Source of the DNA: an uncultured Faecalibacterium sp.
Lineage (GTDB): Bacteria; Bacillota; Clostridia; Oscillospirales; Ruminococcaceae
Assembly (NCBI GenBank): GCA_934533135.1
Contig: CAKTBG010000002.1
Location: 119,004-183,003, forward strand
Length of the DNA: 64,000 nt
Direction: 5' to 3'
Position numbers and translations under genes: made by a program. Below are positions 44,046-52,121 of the stretch, piece after piece. The notes under the pieces were generated by a model, which saw only the letters and a program-made list of their open reading frames with translations, was not told where the DNA came from and ran no database searches. Positions within the stretch are counted from its first letter, which is position 1. Every line of letters starts with the position of its first letter.

Positions 44046-44560
44046 CGCTGGTGCTGGGCGGTGCGGCCAGCGGAAAAAGCGGCTATGCCGAGAGCCTTGT
44101 GCTGAAAAGCACGCTGCCGCGGTACTACCTTGCTACCATGATGGTCTGGGACGACGAGTGCGCCGCCCGGGTCGAAAAACACCGGAAAATGCGGGCGGAA
44201 AAGCACTTCGAGACGGTGGAATGCCCGCTGCACCTCGGGCAGGTCGTCCTGCCGCAGCGGGGCGTGGCTCTGCTGGAGGATCTCGGCAACCTGACCGCCA
44301 ACGAGCTGTATGATCCAAACGGGGCCGGAATCCGCACCGTACCGGCCATCTTAGCCGGGGTCGAGCATTTGCTGACCCAGTGCGAAGAGGTCATCCTTGT
44401 GTCGAACGAGGTGTTCAGCGGCGGAGCCGACTATGCCGGAGATACGGATCGGTATCTGAACGCGCTGGCACAGGTGAACAACCGCCTTGCAGCCCGGGCG
44501 GACGCCGTGATCCGGGTGGTCTGCGGCATCCCGGTTTATTACAAAGGAGAAGCGATATGA
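44039..44560 (+). CDS. cobU: Adenosylcobinamide kinase / adenosylcobinamide-phosphate guanylyltransferase
   Basis: This 173-residue enzyme phosphorylates adenosylcobinamide and attaches GMP. It has the P-loop LVLGGAASGKSGYAE, the region with the guanylylated His (VEKHRKMRAE) and the late RLAARADAVIRVVCGIPVYYKG. The start overlaps the cobT stop (ATGCTGA). Length and motif order are those of a complete CobU. A second, shorter CobU-like gene lies two genes downstream. Confidence 0.9.
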   Translation: MLTLVLGGAASGKSGYAESLVLKSTLPRYYLATMMVWDDECAARVEKHRKMRAEKHFETVECPLHLGQVVLPQRGVALLEDLGNLTANELYDPNGAGIRTVPAILAGVEHLLTQCEEVILVSNEVFSGGADYAGDTDRYLNALAQVNNRLAARADAVIRVVCGIPVYYKGEAI

Positions 44561-45309
44561 TCGTATTCCAGACCATTGCGGTGGCGTTTGCCATGTTTTC
44601 GGCGATCCCGGTGCCGCAATTTGCGTGGAACGAAACCAATATGCGGTACGCGCTGTGCGCCTTTCCGCTCATCGGCGGGGTCATCGGCGGGCTGTGGTGC
44701 ATCTGCGGGGCGTTGCCGCTGCCCGCACTGGCAAAGGCGGCAGGGTTCTGCCTGCTCCCAGTCTGGGTCACGGGCGGCATCCATCTGGATGGCTACGCCG
44801 ATACCTGCGATGCGCGGTCCAGTTATGGCGACCGCGAAAAGAAGCTGGAGATCCTGAAAGACCCGCACTGCGGTGCCTTTGCGGTGATCCGGCTGTGCAG
44901 CTACTTTGTGGCGTACTTTGCGCTCTGCGCCGGTGTGGGCTTTTCCCCGAGGATCGGCCTGCTCTGGACGCTGGCTCTTGTGCTGGAGCGCACGCTCTCC
45001 GGTCTGGCAGTGGCGGCGTTCCCCATGGCAAAGAACACCGGCCTTGCACACACCTTTGCATCGGCGGCGGATCGACAGACCGTCCGGCGGGTTCTGGCGG
45101 TGGCCGCCGTCCTGCTCAGCGGCGGGATGCTGGCACTGGGCGGCTGGGCGTTGGTGCTGGCGGCATGGCTGGTCTTGGCGCGCTACCACGCGGTCGCGCA
45201 GAACCAATTCGGCGGCATCACGGGCGATCTGGCCGGGTGGTTCCTGCAGAAAGCGGAGATCTGGATGCTGGCGGCTCTTGCGGCCTGCCAGTGGGGAGGG
45301 TTGTTATGA
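44557..45309 (+). CDS. cobS: Adenosylcobinamide-GDP ribazoletransferase (cobalamin synthase)
   Basis: This 250-residue membrane enzyme joins adenosylcobinamide-GDP and alpha-ribazole. It has several hydrophobic segments and the family motifs FSAIPVPQF near the N-terminus and GGIHLDGYADTCDA with its Asp-rich metal site, then EKKLEILKDPHCGAFAV. The ATG at 44557 follows AAAGGAGAAG and overlaps the cobU stop. Confidence 0.93.
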   Translation: MIVFQTIAVAFAMFSAIPVPQFAWNETNMRYALCAFPLIGGVIGGLWCICGALPLPALAKAAGFCLLPVWVTGGIHLDGYADTCDARSSYGDREKKLEILKDPHCGAFAVIRLCSYFVAYFALCAGVGFSPRIGLLWTLALVLERTLSGLAVAAFPMAKNTGLAHTFASAADRQTVRRVLAVAAVLLSGGMLALGGWALVLAAWLVLARYHAVAQNQFGGITGDLAGWFLQKAEIWMLAALAACQWGGLL

Positions 45310-45626
45310 TCTTTATCACCGGGCCGCTGTACAGCGGCAAGCGCACCTTTGCGCAAAAGCTCCCGGGGCGGCGGATCGCCGATGTGCAGGAGCTGGCGGC
45401 AGAAGCCCCGGAGCTGGACAAGCTGGCGGATCGTCTCGCCGCGGAATATGAGGTCATCCTTGCCACCGAGGTGGGCGGCGGTGTGGTGCCGATGGAGGCG
45501 CAGCAGCGGGCTGCGCGGGAAGCAGCAGGCCGCTTGGCCTGCCTGTTGGCGGCTCGCGCCGACTGTGTGGTGCAGATGTTCTGCGGCATCCCCACGGTGT
45601 TGAAAGGAGAGCTGCCGGAATGCTGA
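45306..45626 (+). CDS. Short CobU-like P-loop protein
   Basis: The 106 residues begin with a P-loop (ITGPLYSGKRTFA) and end with the CobU-like EVGGGVVP and RADCVVQMFCGIPTVLKG. The middle part with the guanylylated His is absent. It is therefore not a shifted piece of the complete cobU upstream but a second, minimal member with its own start (ATGA overlap with cobS) and end. It may keep only one of the two CobU activities or act as a regulatory partner. I cannot decide which. Confidence 0.75.
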   Translation: MIFITGPLYSGKRTFAQKLPGRRIADVQELAAEAPELDKLADRLAAEYEVILATEVGGGVVPMEAQQRAAREAAGRLACLLAARADCVVQMFCGIPTVLKGELPEC

Positions 45627-46219
45627 TCTATCTTTTGCGGCATGGGCAGACGGCCTACAACGCCGAAAAACGCTATCAGGGCAGGGGAGACATCCCGCTT
45701 TCGCCGGAGGGCAGGGCACAGCTGCGGCGCGCGGCATTTGCCCCGGCGCGGGTCTACATCACGCCGCTCAAACGTACCCGGCAGACGGCGGAGGTGCTCT
45801 TCCCACAGGCGGAGCTTGTGCCGGTGGCCGGGCTGCAGGAGATGGATTTCGGCCGCTTTGAGGGGCGGAACTATCTTGAGATGGAGCACGACCCGGAGTA
45901 CCGCGCGTGGGTGGATTCGGGGTGTGAAGCCCCTTGCCCGGGCGGAGAGTGCAAAGCGGCGTTCTCGGATCGGGTGTGCGCGGCCTTTTCCGCACTGGTG
46001 GACACCGCCTTGGCCGAGGGGGAGACGCGGCTGGTGATCCTCGCCCACGGCGGCACCCAGATGGCCGTGATGGAACGCTATGCCCTGCCGAAGAAGCCCT
46101 ACCATGCGTGGTGCGGCCCCAACGCAGGCGGATTTGTTCTGGATGCCCGCGACTGGGTCGAAAAACGGGTGCTGCACCTTGTGGAGACCGTACAATATAC
46201 CAAGGAGGGAGCCGAATGA
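45620..46219 (+). CDS. cobC: Alpha-ribazole phosphatase-like histidine phosphatase
   Basis: This 199-residue histidine phosphatase begins with the catalytic LLRHGQTAYN and has the second His in LAHGGTQMAV. In a cobamide operon it most likely removes the 5'-phosphate from alpha-ribazole phosphate or from the final cobamide phosphate. It overlaps the short CobU-like gene by 7 nt and cbiB by 4 nt. Confidence 0.85.
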   Translation: MLIYLLRHGQTAYNAEKRYQGRGDIPLSPEGRAQLRRAAFAPARVYITPLKRTRQTAEVLFPQAELVPVAGLQEMDFGRFEGRNYLEMEHDPEYRAWVDSGCEAPCPGGECKAAFSDRVCAAFSALVDTALAEGETRLVILAHGGTQMAVMERYALPKKPYHAWCGPNAGGFVLDARDWVEKRVLHLVETVQYTKEGAE

Positions 46220-47181
46220 GCGCAGGGATCGGGATGATCGGAATGGCAGTGCTGGGCGGTTTTGTGCTGGACAGCGTCTTTGGCGACCCGGCATGGCTGC
46301 CCCACCCGGTGATCTGGATGGGAAAGGCCATCTCCGCACTGGAAAAACGGCTGCGTGCCCGCCTGCCCCAAACGCCGCAGGGCGAACTGCTGGGCGGCGG
46401 CATCGTGGCGTTTACCCTGCCGGCGGCAACCTTTCTACTGACCAGTCTGGTCTGTCTCGGCGCGGCAAAGCTCCATCCGGGGCTGGGGCTGGCCGTCCAG
46501 ATGTTCTGGTGCGGGCAGGCACTCGCGGCCAAGGGGCTGGCGCAGGAGAGCCGGAAGGTCTACCGGGAACTGCGCAAGCCCGATCTGCCGGCGGCCCGCA
46601 AAGCGGTGAGCCGGATCGTCGGGCGCGATACCCAGAATCTGACGGCTGAGGGTGTGACCAAGGCGGCGGTGGAGACCGTGGCCGAAAATGCCAGCGACGG
46701 TGTGATCGCGCCGCTGTTCTATATGCTGATCGGCGGGGCACCGCTGGCGTTGACCTACAAGGCCATCAACACGATGGACAGTATGCTGGGCTACAAGAAT
46801 GAAAAATACCTCTATTTCGGGCGGATCCCGGCCAAACTGGACGATCTGGCAAACTACCTGCCCAGCCGTCTGGCCGGTCTGCTCTGGTGCGCGGCGGCAG
46901 CCCTGACCGGGAATCGTGCCGCCGGTGCGTGGAAGATCTGGCGACGGGACCGGCACAACCATGCCAGCCCCAACAGTGCGCAGACCGAAAGTGCCTGTGC
47001 CGGTGCGCTGGGCGTCCAGCTGGCCGGGCCTGCGTATTATTTCGGGGAGTATTACGACAAACCGACCATTGGCGACCCGCTGCGGCCGATCGAGCCGCAG
47101 GATATCCTGCGGGCCAACCGCATGATGTATGCGGAAAGCCTGCTTGCGCTGGGGATCGGATTGCTGCTGCGGATGTTGTAA
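46216..47181 (+). CDS. cbiB: Adenosylcobinamide-phosphate synthase
   Basis: This 321-residue membrane protein attaches the aminopropanol (phosphate) arm made by CobD to adenosylcobyrate. The N-terminal DSVFGDPAWLPHPVIWMGK and central VAENASDGVIAPLFY, then KAINTMDSMLGYKNEKY are signature regions. The ATG at 46216 follows AAGGAGG and overlaps the cobC stop. A strong hairpin follows before cobD. Confidence 0.93.
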   Translation: MSAGIGMIGMAVLGGFVLDSVFGDPAWLPHPVIWMGKAISALEKRLRARLPQTPQGELLGGGIVAFTLPAATFLLTSLVCLGAAKLHPGLGLAVQMFWCGQALAAKGLAQESRKVYRELRKPDLPAARKAVSRIVGRDTQNLTAEGVTKAAVETVAENASDGVIAPLFYMLIGGAPLALTYKAINTMDSMLGYKNEKYLYFGRIPAKLDDLANYLPSRLAGLLWCAAAALTGNRAAGAWKIWRRDRHNHASPNSAQTESACAGALGVQLAGPAYYFGEYYDKPTIGDPLRPIEPQDILRANRMMYAESLLALGIGLLLRML

Positions 47182-47183
47182 TG

Positions 47184-47214
47184 CCCTCTCAGTCTGCGAA
47201 GCAGACTGAGAGGG
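47184..47214 (+). other. Perfect 14-bp hairpin between cbiB and cobD
   Basis: Arms CCCTCTCAGTCTGC (47184-47197) and its exact complement (47201-47214) flank a GAA loop. It has no U-run, so it is more likely an mRNA processing or stability element than a terminator. Its sequence resembles the CCCTCTCAGTCT part of the palindromic repeat at 58862-58912. Confidence 0.6.
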
Positions 47215-47233
47215 TGCGGAAGGAGAAGTTTGG

Positions 47234-48286
47234 ATGGAATTGTTGATACACGGCGGCGACTGGGCGGGATACCGGGCGCAATTCGGGCGGGATGCACTGG
47301 ATTTTTCCGCCAATGTCAGCCCGCTGGGATTGCCAGCGGGGGTGGCAAATGCCATCGCCGCGGCCTTGCCGACCGCCGACCGCTACCCGGATCCGCTCTG
47401 CCGGGAACTCCGGGCGAAGCTCGCCAAAGCGGAGGGCGTTCCGGCAGAACAGATCCTCTGCGGCAACGGTGCGGCAGACCTGATCTTCCGGTTGGTGCTG
47501 GCTAAAAAGCCCCAAAAAGCCCTTCTGCCTGCGCCGACGTTTGCCGAATACGCCGCTGCACTGGAAACAGTGGGCTGCACCCTCAAACGGCATTTCCTGC
47601 GGGAAGAACAGGATTTCGCGCTGACGGAAGCGTTTGTGGAGGACATCGACGAACAGACGGATATGGTCTTCCTCTGCCAGCCCAACAACCCTACGGGTCA
47701 GCTGGCAGAACCTGCGCTGGTGCGGAAGATCCTGCACCGTTGTCAGGAGTGTGCTGCGCTGCTGGTGGTGGACGAATGCTTCCTCGATTTCCTGCAGGAC
47801 CGTGAGGACTGTTCCGCAAAAGAGCTTCTCAGCGCAAACAATATCGTGATCCTGAAAGCGTTCACCAAGCTCTACGGCATGGCGGGCGTCCGGCTGGGCT
47901 ACTGCCTGTGCAGCGATGCCGCTCTTCTGGGGCGGATGCAGGCGGCAGGGCAGCCGTGGGGGGTGTCCAGCCTTGCGCAGGCAGCGGGGCTTGCGGCACT
48001 GGACGAGACGGAATATGCAGCGCAGGTGCGTGCGTTGATCGCGCAGCAGCGGCCGATCCTGCGCGAAGGTCTGCGGTCGCTGGGGCTGCGGGTACTGGAA
48101 GGAAAAGCCAATTATCTGCTGTTTCAGGCACCCGAAACGCTGGGAGAGAGCCTGCGGCAGAAGGGGATCGTCCTGCGCAGCTGTGGCAATTATCCCGGGC
48201 TGGACGGCAGCTGGTACCGCACCGCAGTGCGGACGGCACCCGAGAACGCATCCCTGCTGAAGACCCTTGAGGAGGTGCTTCGATGA
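47234..48286 (+). CDS. cobD: Threonine-phosphate decarboxylase-like aminotransferase
   Basis: This 350-residue fold-I PLP enzyme makes (R)-1-amino-2-propanol phosphate from threonine phosphate for the nucleotide loop. Marks are HGGDWAGYRAQFG, LDFSANVSPLGLP, CQPNNPTGQL and the PLP-lysine region KAFTKLYGMAGVRLGY. It could be mistaken for histidinol-phosphate aminotransferase, but the N-terminus and the operon favour CobD. ATG 47234 follows AGGAG. It overlaps cbiP by 4 nt. Confidence 0.9.
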   Translation: MELLIHGGDWAGYRAQFGRDALDFSANVSPLGLPAGVANAIAAALPTADRYPDPLCRELRAKLAKAEGVPAEQILCGNGAADLIFRLVLAKKPQKALLPAPTFAEYAAALETVGCTLKRHFLREEQDFALTEAFVEDIDEQTDMVFLCQPNNPTGQLAEPALVRKILHRCQECAALLVVDECFLDFLQDREDCSAKELLSANNIVILKAFTKLYGMAGVRLGYCLCSDAALLGRMQAAGQPWGVSSLAQAAGLAALDETEYAAQVRALIAQQRPILREGLRSLGLRVLEGKANYLLFQAPETLGESLRQKGIVLRSCGNYPGLDGSWYRTAVRTAPENASLLKTLEEVLR

Positions 48287-49779
48287 GCAAAGCCAGATGT
48301 ATCATGGTGCAGGGCACGATGAGCGGCGCGGGCAAAAGCCTGCTCTGCGCAGCCCTCTGCCGCATTTTTGCGCAGGATAGTTACCGGGTGGCTCCGTTCA
48401 AAAGCCAGAATATGGCTCTGAACAGCTTTGTCACCCGGAACGGGCTGGAAATGGGCCGGGCACAGGTGGTGCAGGCACAGGCGGCGGGCATCGAGCCGGA
48501 TGTCCGGATGAACCCCATCCTGCTCAAACCCAGCAGTGATGTTGGCAGTCAGGTCATCGTCAACGGCGAGGTCCGGGGGCAGATGCCTGCAGCAGACTAT
48601 TTCAAGATGAAAAAATCACTCATCCCGGATATCCGCAGGGCCTATGACAGCCTTGCCGAAGAGGTGGACATCATCGTGATCGAAGGGGCGGGAAGCCCGG
48701 CGGAGATCAACCTGAAATCAGACGATATCGTCAACATGGGTCTTGCAAACTTGGTGGATGCACCGGTTCTGCTGGCCGGTGACATCGACCGGGGCGGCGT
48801 GTTTGCACAGCTGTACGGCACGGTGGAACTTCTGGAACCGGAAGAACGGGCACGGATCAAGGGACTTATCATCAATAAATTTCGTGGAGACGTCGAGATT
48901 CTGCGCCCGGGTCTTGGAATGCTGGAAGAAAAGACCGGACTGCCGGTGCTGGGCGTGGTGCCCTACCTGAAGGTGGACATCGAGGACGAAGATTCGCTGT
49001 CGGAGCGGCTGTGTGCGCAGAAAGGGGTCCAACCTTTGGACGTGGCCATTGTCCGGCTGCCGCACATCTCCAACTTTACGGATTTCATCCCGCTGGAGCA
49101 GCATTCGCTGTTGGGGGTGCGGTATGTACAAAACGCCCGCCAGCTGGGTGCGCCCGATCTGCTGATCCTGCCCGGCACCAAGAACACCATCGACGATCTG
49201 CTCTGGCTGCGGCAGTCCGGGCTGGAAGCAGCGATCCTGAAATATGCTGCATCCGGCGGGGTGGTATTGGGCGTCTGCGGCGGCTACCAGATGCTGGGCG
49301 AAGCACTGGACGATCCCGAAGGCAGCGAGAGCGGCCGTCCGCAGACGCTGCGCGGTCTGGGATTGCTGCCGACCAGAACCGTCTTTACCGGGCAGAAACG
49401 CCGGATCCAGCAGACCGCGGACGTGACGGCGGAACCGTTTGCCGGAGCCAGACTGGAAGGCTACGAGATCCATACCGGGCGGACGACGGTGAAAGGAAAA
49501 GCCTTCTGCACAGGAGCAGACGGCCAGCCCGAGGGCTGTGTGCAGGGAAACGTGTATGGTACGTATCTGCACGGGCTGTTCGATACCGGGGAGCTGACCG
49601 GGAAACTGACGGCCTTCCTCTGCCAGCGGAAAGGCATGGATCCGGCAGAGGCAGATCTGATCCCGATGGAAGCGTACCGCCAACAGCAGTTTGACATTCT
49701 GGCCGACGGGGTGCGCGGCGCACTGGACATGAAGGCCGTCTACGGCGCAATGGGAATGCAGAAAGGGGAGAGCCTATGA
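48283..49779 (+). CDS. cbiP: Cobyric acid synthase
   Basis: This 498-residue glutamine-dependent enzyme amidates the b, d, e and g carboxylates of adenosylcobyrinate diamide. Motifs are MVQGTMSGAGKSLLC, FKSQNMALNSFVT, the glutaminase CGGYQMLGEAL and late GTYLHGLFD. Length is normal. It is ATGA-coupled at both ends. Confidence 0.95.
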   Translation: MSKARCIMVQGTMSGAGKSLLCAALCRIFAQDSYRVAPFKSQNMALNSFVTRNGLEMGRAQVVQAQAAGIEPDVRMNPILLKPSSDVGSQVIVNGEVRGQMPAADYFKMKKSLIPDIRRAYDSLAEEVDIIVIEGAGSPAEINLKSDDIVNMGLANLVDAPVLLAGDIDRGGVFAQLYGTVELLEPEERARIKGLIINKFRGDVEILRPGLGMLEEKTGLPVLGVVPYLKVDIEDEDSLSERLCAQKGVQPLDVAIVRLPHISNFTDFIPLEQHSLLGVRYVQNARQLGAPDLLILPGTKNTIDDLLWLRQSGLEAAILKYAASGGVVLGVCGGYQMLGEALDDPEGSESGRPQTLRGLGLLPTRTVFTGQKRRIQQTADVTAEPFAGARLEGYEIHTGRTTVKGKAFCTGADGQPEGCVQGNVYGTYLHGLFDTGELTGKLTAFLCQRKGMDPAEADLIPMEAYRQQQFDILADGVRGALDMKAVYGAMGMQKGESL

Positions 49780-50447
49780 ACCCACAGCATCATCTGCCCG
49801 CCGACATCGAGCGGACGAGTCTTTCGATCATTGCGGCGGAGCTGGCCGAAATGCATCTGACGCCTCCGCCGGAGACGGCTGCTGTCGTCAAGCGGGTCAT
49901 CCACACGACGGCAGACTTTGATTATGCGAAAAATCTGCACTTTACGCTCGGAGCAGTGGCGGCAGGCGTGGCGGCACTGCGCGCCGGAACGCCCATCGTC
50001 ACCGACACCAACATGGCGTTGGCAGGCATCACCAAGCCCGGTCTTGCCAAGCTGGGCGGCAGTGCGGTCTGTTATATGGCAGACCCGGAGGTGGCCGCCA
50101 TCGCCAAGGAGACCGGCACCACCCGCGCCGTTGCTTCCATGCACCGGGCGGCGGCAGAGCATCCCGGGGCGGTTCTGGCCGTCGGCAACGCACCCACGGC
50201 CCTGCTGACCATTGCCGATGAGATCGAGGCCGGTCTGCGGCCTGCGCTGGTCATCGGTGTGCCCGTGGGCTTTGTGAATGTCGTGGAAAGCAAGGAACAT
50301 CTCTTTGCCGTCTGCAAGGCGCACGGCGTACCGACCATTGTTGCCATGGGGCGCAAGGGCGGCAGCAACGTCGCCGCCGCCATCTGCAACGCATTGATCT
50401 ATTCCGCCGCAGAGATGCTGGATCCTACCGCAAGAGGGTGGAAATGA
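49776..50447 (+). CDS. cbiC: Cobalt-precorrin-8 methylmutase
   Basis: This 223-residue enzyme moves the C11 methyl to C12 to give cobyrinate. Visible are VVKRVIHTTADFDYAK with the active-site His, TDTNMALAGI, IGVPVGFVNVVESKE and the C-terminal GRKGGSNVAAAICNAL. It is the last gene of the cobamide operon. A strong terminator follows within 11 nt. Confidence 0.95.
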   Translation: MNPQHHLPADIERTSLSIIAAELAEMHLTPPPETAAVVKRVIHTTADFDYAKNLHFTLGAVAAGVAALRAGTPIVTDTNMALAGITKPGLAKLGGSAVCYMADPEVAAIAKETGTTRAVASMHRAAAEHPGAVLAVGNAPTALLTIADEIEAGLRPALVIGVPVGFVNVVESKEHLFAVCKAHGVPTIVAMGRKGGSNVAAAICNALIYSAAEMLDPTARGWK

Positions 50448-50457
50448 CCGATAAAGC

Positions 50458-50496
50458 AAAAGACGCTGATTCTGAACGAATCAGCGTCTTTTGTTT
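50458..50496 (+). terminator. Terminator of the cobamide operon
   Basis: Perfect 14-bp arms AAAAGACGCTGATT (50458-50471) and AATCAGCGTCTTTT (50479-50492) are followed by GTTTG. Confidence 0.92.
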
Positions 50497-50623
50497 GTGG
50501 TGGAGCATAAACAACCTTGTACGAACACACAGGGTTCGTCTGGTTCACGTTTGGTGGATAAACTTTATGCTTTATACTTCAGCATATTCAATCCTATTCT
50601 GCATTTCACTTGCACAAAAGATT

Positions 50624-51673
50624 TTATGATAGGGTATATTTTTTCTTCATTCCGTTATGCCAGCTATACGAAATCAAGCCTTCATTTTGTAAACGACCTA
50701 CAACAATGCCTTCATCGATTTCACATTTGTTGGCAAAATGACGAATTGAGTCGACATCAAATTGTCCTTTATGAATGAAAGCCCAATAATCAGATGGCTC
50801 AATCAAAATATCCGCAGCCATCTGATCCGCCTGCTTTTCATCATTTGCATCTGCACCTTGCTCTTTATCAATATGACCTTCCAGTATATGCGAAATCTCG
50901 TGGAAAAGACTGAACCAGAACCGATCCGCGTCTTTGCCGCGTACAGTTAGACCCATAACAACTTTTTTGCCATCATAGAAGGTTGCACCGTGAAGAAACG
51001 ATCCGCTTATATGTGGCAAAAAGACAAGTGCAACTCCACATTCAGACAAAATCTCTCTCAATCTTGGGCAGAACACCTCTGGCCGTTGAGTTGTCATTCG
51101 TCGAATTTCAGGAAGAGCATCCCTTAATTTTTTTCGATTGAGCGGCATTACCGAAATTTCTCTTGCTTCACGCTTTGCCTCTTGTACCCAAGCAATCAGA
51201 GCAAAATCGCTTTTTTCTGTCATCCCAAGTTTTCTGCATGCTATCTTTTGAAGTTCTGTGTCTTGCAAATATTTCAGTCGTGCAACTTCAAAAAACTTTC
51301 GTAGATTGACGATTTTATCTTCCGTAGTTTTTGCTTCAGGAACCCATTGCTCTTTTTCAAGTTCTCTATAAGGAAACTTTTTGCAGACCTCTTTTTCTTC
51401 ATCCATCTCATTTTCGGCCTGTGCTTTTATCAATTTTTCCTGATAAATTGCCTCTAGGTTGTTCCAAAAACGGGCCGGAATTCCAAAAACCATTTCTAAT
51501 TTTTCTGCCGTTTCAGGAGTGAGCCGAACATCTCCATTGATAAGCTGACTGATGTGTTTTTCCGACATTCCCATCCGAACAGCAAAATCCTTCTGCGTCA
51601 TCCCGCGATCTTCGAGTTGTTCTTTTATCGTGGTTCCCGGTGGCGTTGCAATTATACTTTTACTCCTAAGCAT
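50624..51673 (-). CDS. HigA-like HTH antitoxin fused to an ImmA/IrrE metallopeptidase
   Basis: The 349 residues join an N-terminal XRE/HigA domain (MTQKDFAVRMGMSEKHISQL, about 25-75) to a C-terminal ImmA/IrrE-type zinc peptidase with HEISHILEGH, whose HExxH fits the gluzincin site. Such fusions act as antitoxins or as peptidases that cleave repressors. I start at the ATG complementary to 51671-51673 because CGGAGG precedes it. A TTG seven codons earlier is weaker. It lies 30 nt after a HigB-like toxin gene. Codon use is AT-rich, unlike the flanking cobamide genes, which suggests horizontal origin. Confidence 0.82.
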   Translation of the reverse strand: MLRSKSIIATPPGTTIKEQLEDRGMTQKDFAVRMGMSEKHISQLINGDVRLTPETAEKLEMVFGIPARFWNNLEAIYQEKLIKAQAENEMDEEKEVCKKFPYRELEKEQWVPEAKTTEDKIVNLRKFFEVARLKYLQDTELQKIACRKLGMTEKSDFALIAWVQEAKREAREISVMPLNRKKLRDALPEIRRMTTQRPEVFCPRLREILSECGVALVFLPHISGSFLHGATFYDGKKVVMGLTVRGKDADRFWFSLFHEISHILEGHIDKEQGADANDEKQADQMAADILIEPSDYWAFIHKGQFDVDSIRHFANKCEIDEGIVVGRLQNEGLISYSWHNGMKKKYTLS

Positions 51674-51703
51674 CGTTTCAAGCCTCCGAATCAACTGATA
51701 CTT

Positions 51704-52000
51704 TTAATGATAGTCAACAATTTCTTTAATATACGCAATTTGGATGTCTTCGCCATGCTTCTCAAACACAAGCCGGTATGGATGTACAAGGTCGACCGCA
51801 TACTCGCCATCCCGATCTGCATGTAACGCATGACACCTACCAATATGATATTGAATCATCATCTCTACCGTATCAATCGATGCGATTTGGTCTATTCTTG
51901 TGTGAATGACCTCTGCCATCCTGCGCCCATGTTTCCGCTCAGCAGCAGAAGCGTTTGTGCATATCTTTTCAATTCCCTTGTTTTTATAGGTTATTTTCAA
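51704..52000 (-). CDS. HigB/RelE-like toxin
   Basis: The 98 residues match the short RelE/HigB ribonuclease-toxin pattern: an N-terminal basic start (MKITYKNKGIEKIC), RCHALHADRDGEYAVDL and a C-terminal YRLVFEKHGEDIQIAYIKEIVDYH. Such toxins cut mRNA on the ribosome. The toxin gene comes first and the HigA-type gene second, the order usual for higBA. AT-rich, with its own promoter upstream. Confidence 0.8.
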   Translation of the reverse strand: MKITYKNKGIEKICTNASAAERKHGRRMAEVIHTRIDQIASIDTVEMMIQYHIGRCHALHADRDGEYAVDLVHPYRLVFEKHGEDIQIAYIKEIVDYH

Positions 52001-52059
52001 GACCCAGCCTCCGCTGTTAAATCGATTTCTTACACTTGTACATCATTTCCACAATTATA

Positions 52060-52117
52060 TTATACCACAGGCATTTTCATTTTTCAATCGCCAAATTTAC
52101 CAGATGGGTAAATTTGG
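52060..52117 (-). promoter_or_regulatory. higBA promoter with upstream 11-bp palindrome
   Basis: Minus-strand -35 TTGAAA (52082-52087), a 16-nt spacer and -10 TATAAT (52060-52065). Immediately upstream is a perfect palindrome, CCAAATTTACC (52091-52101) and GGTAAATTTGG (52107-52117), without a U-run. It is a plausible operator for the HigA-type protein, or a weak terminator of the resolvase-like gene. Confidence 0.6.
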
Positions 52118-52121
52118 TCGT

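Noticed and set aside
44039..45626. One cobU gene broken by insertion of cobS
   Set aside because: Both CobU-like genes have their own P-loop and the same C-terminal motif, so they are two genes and not two halves.
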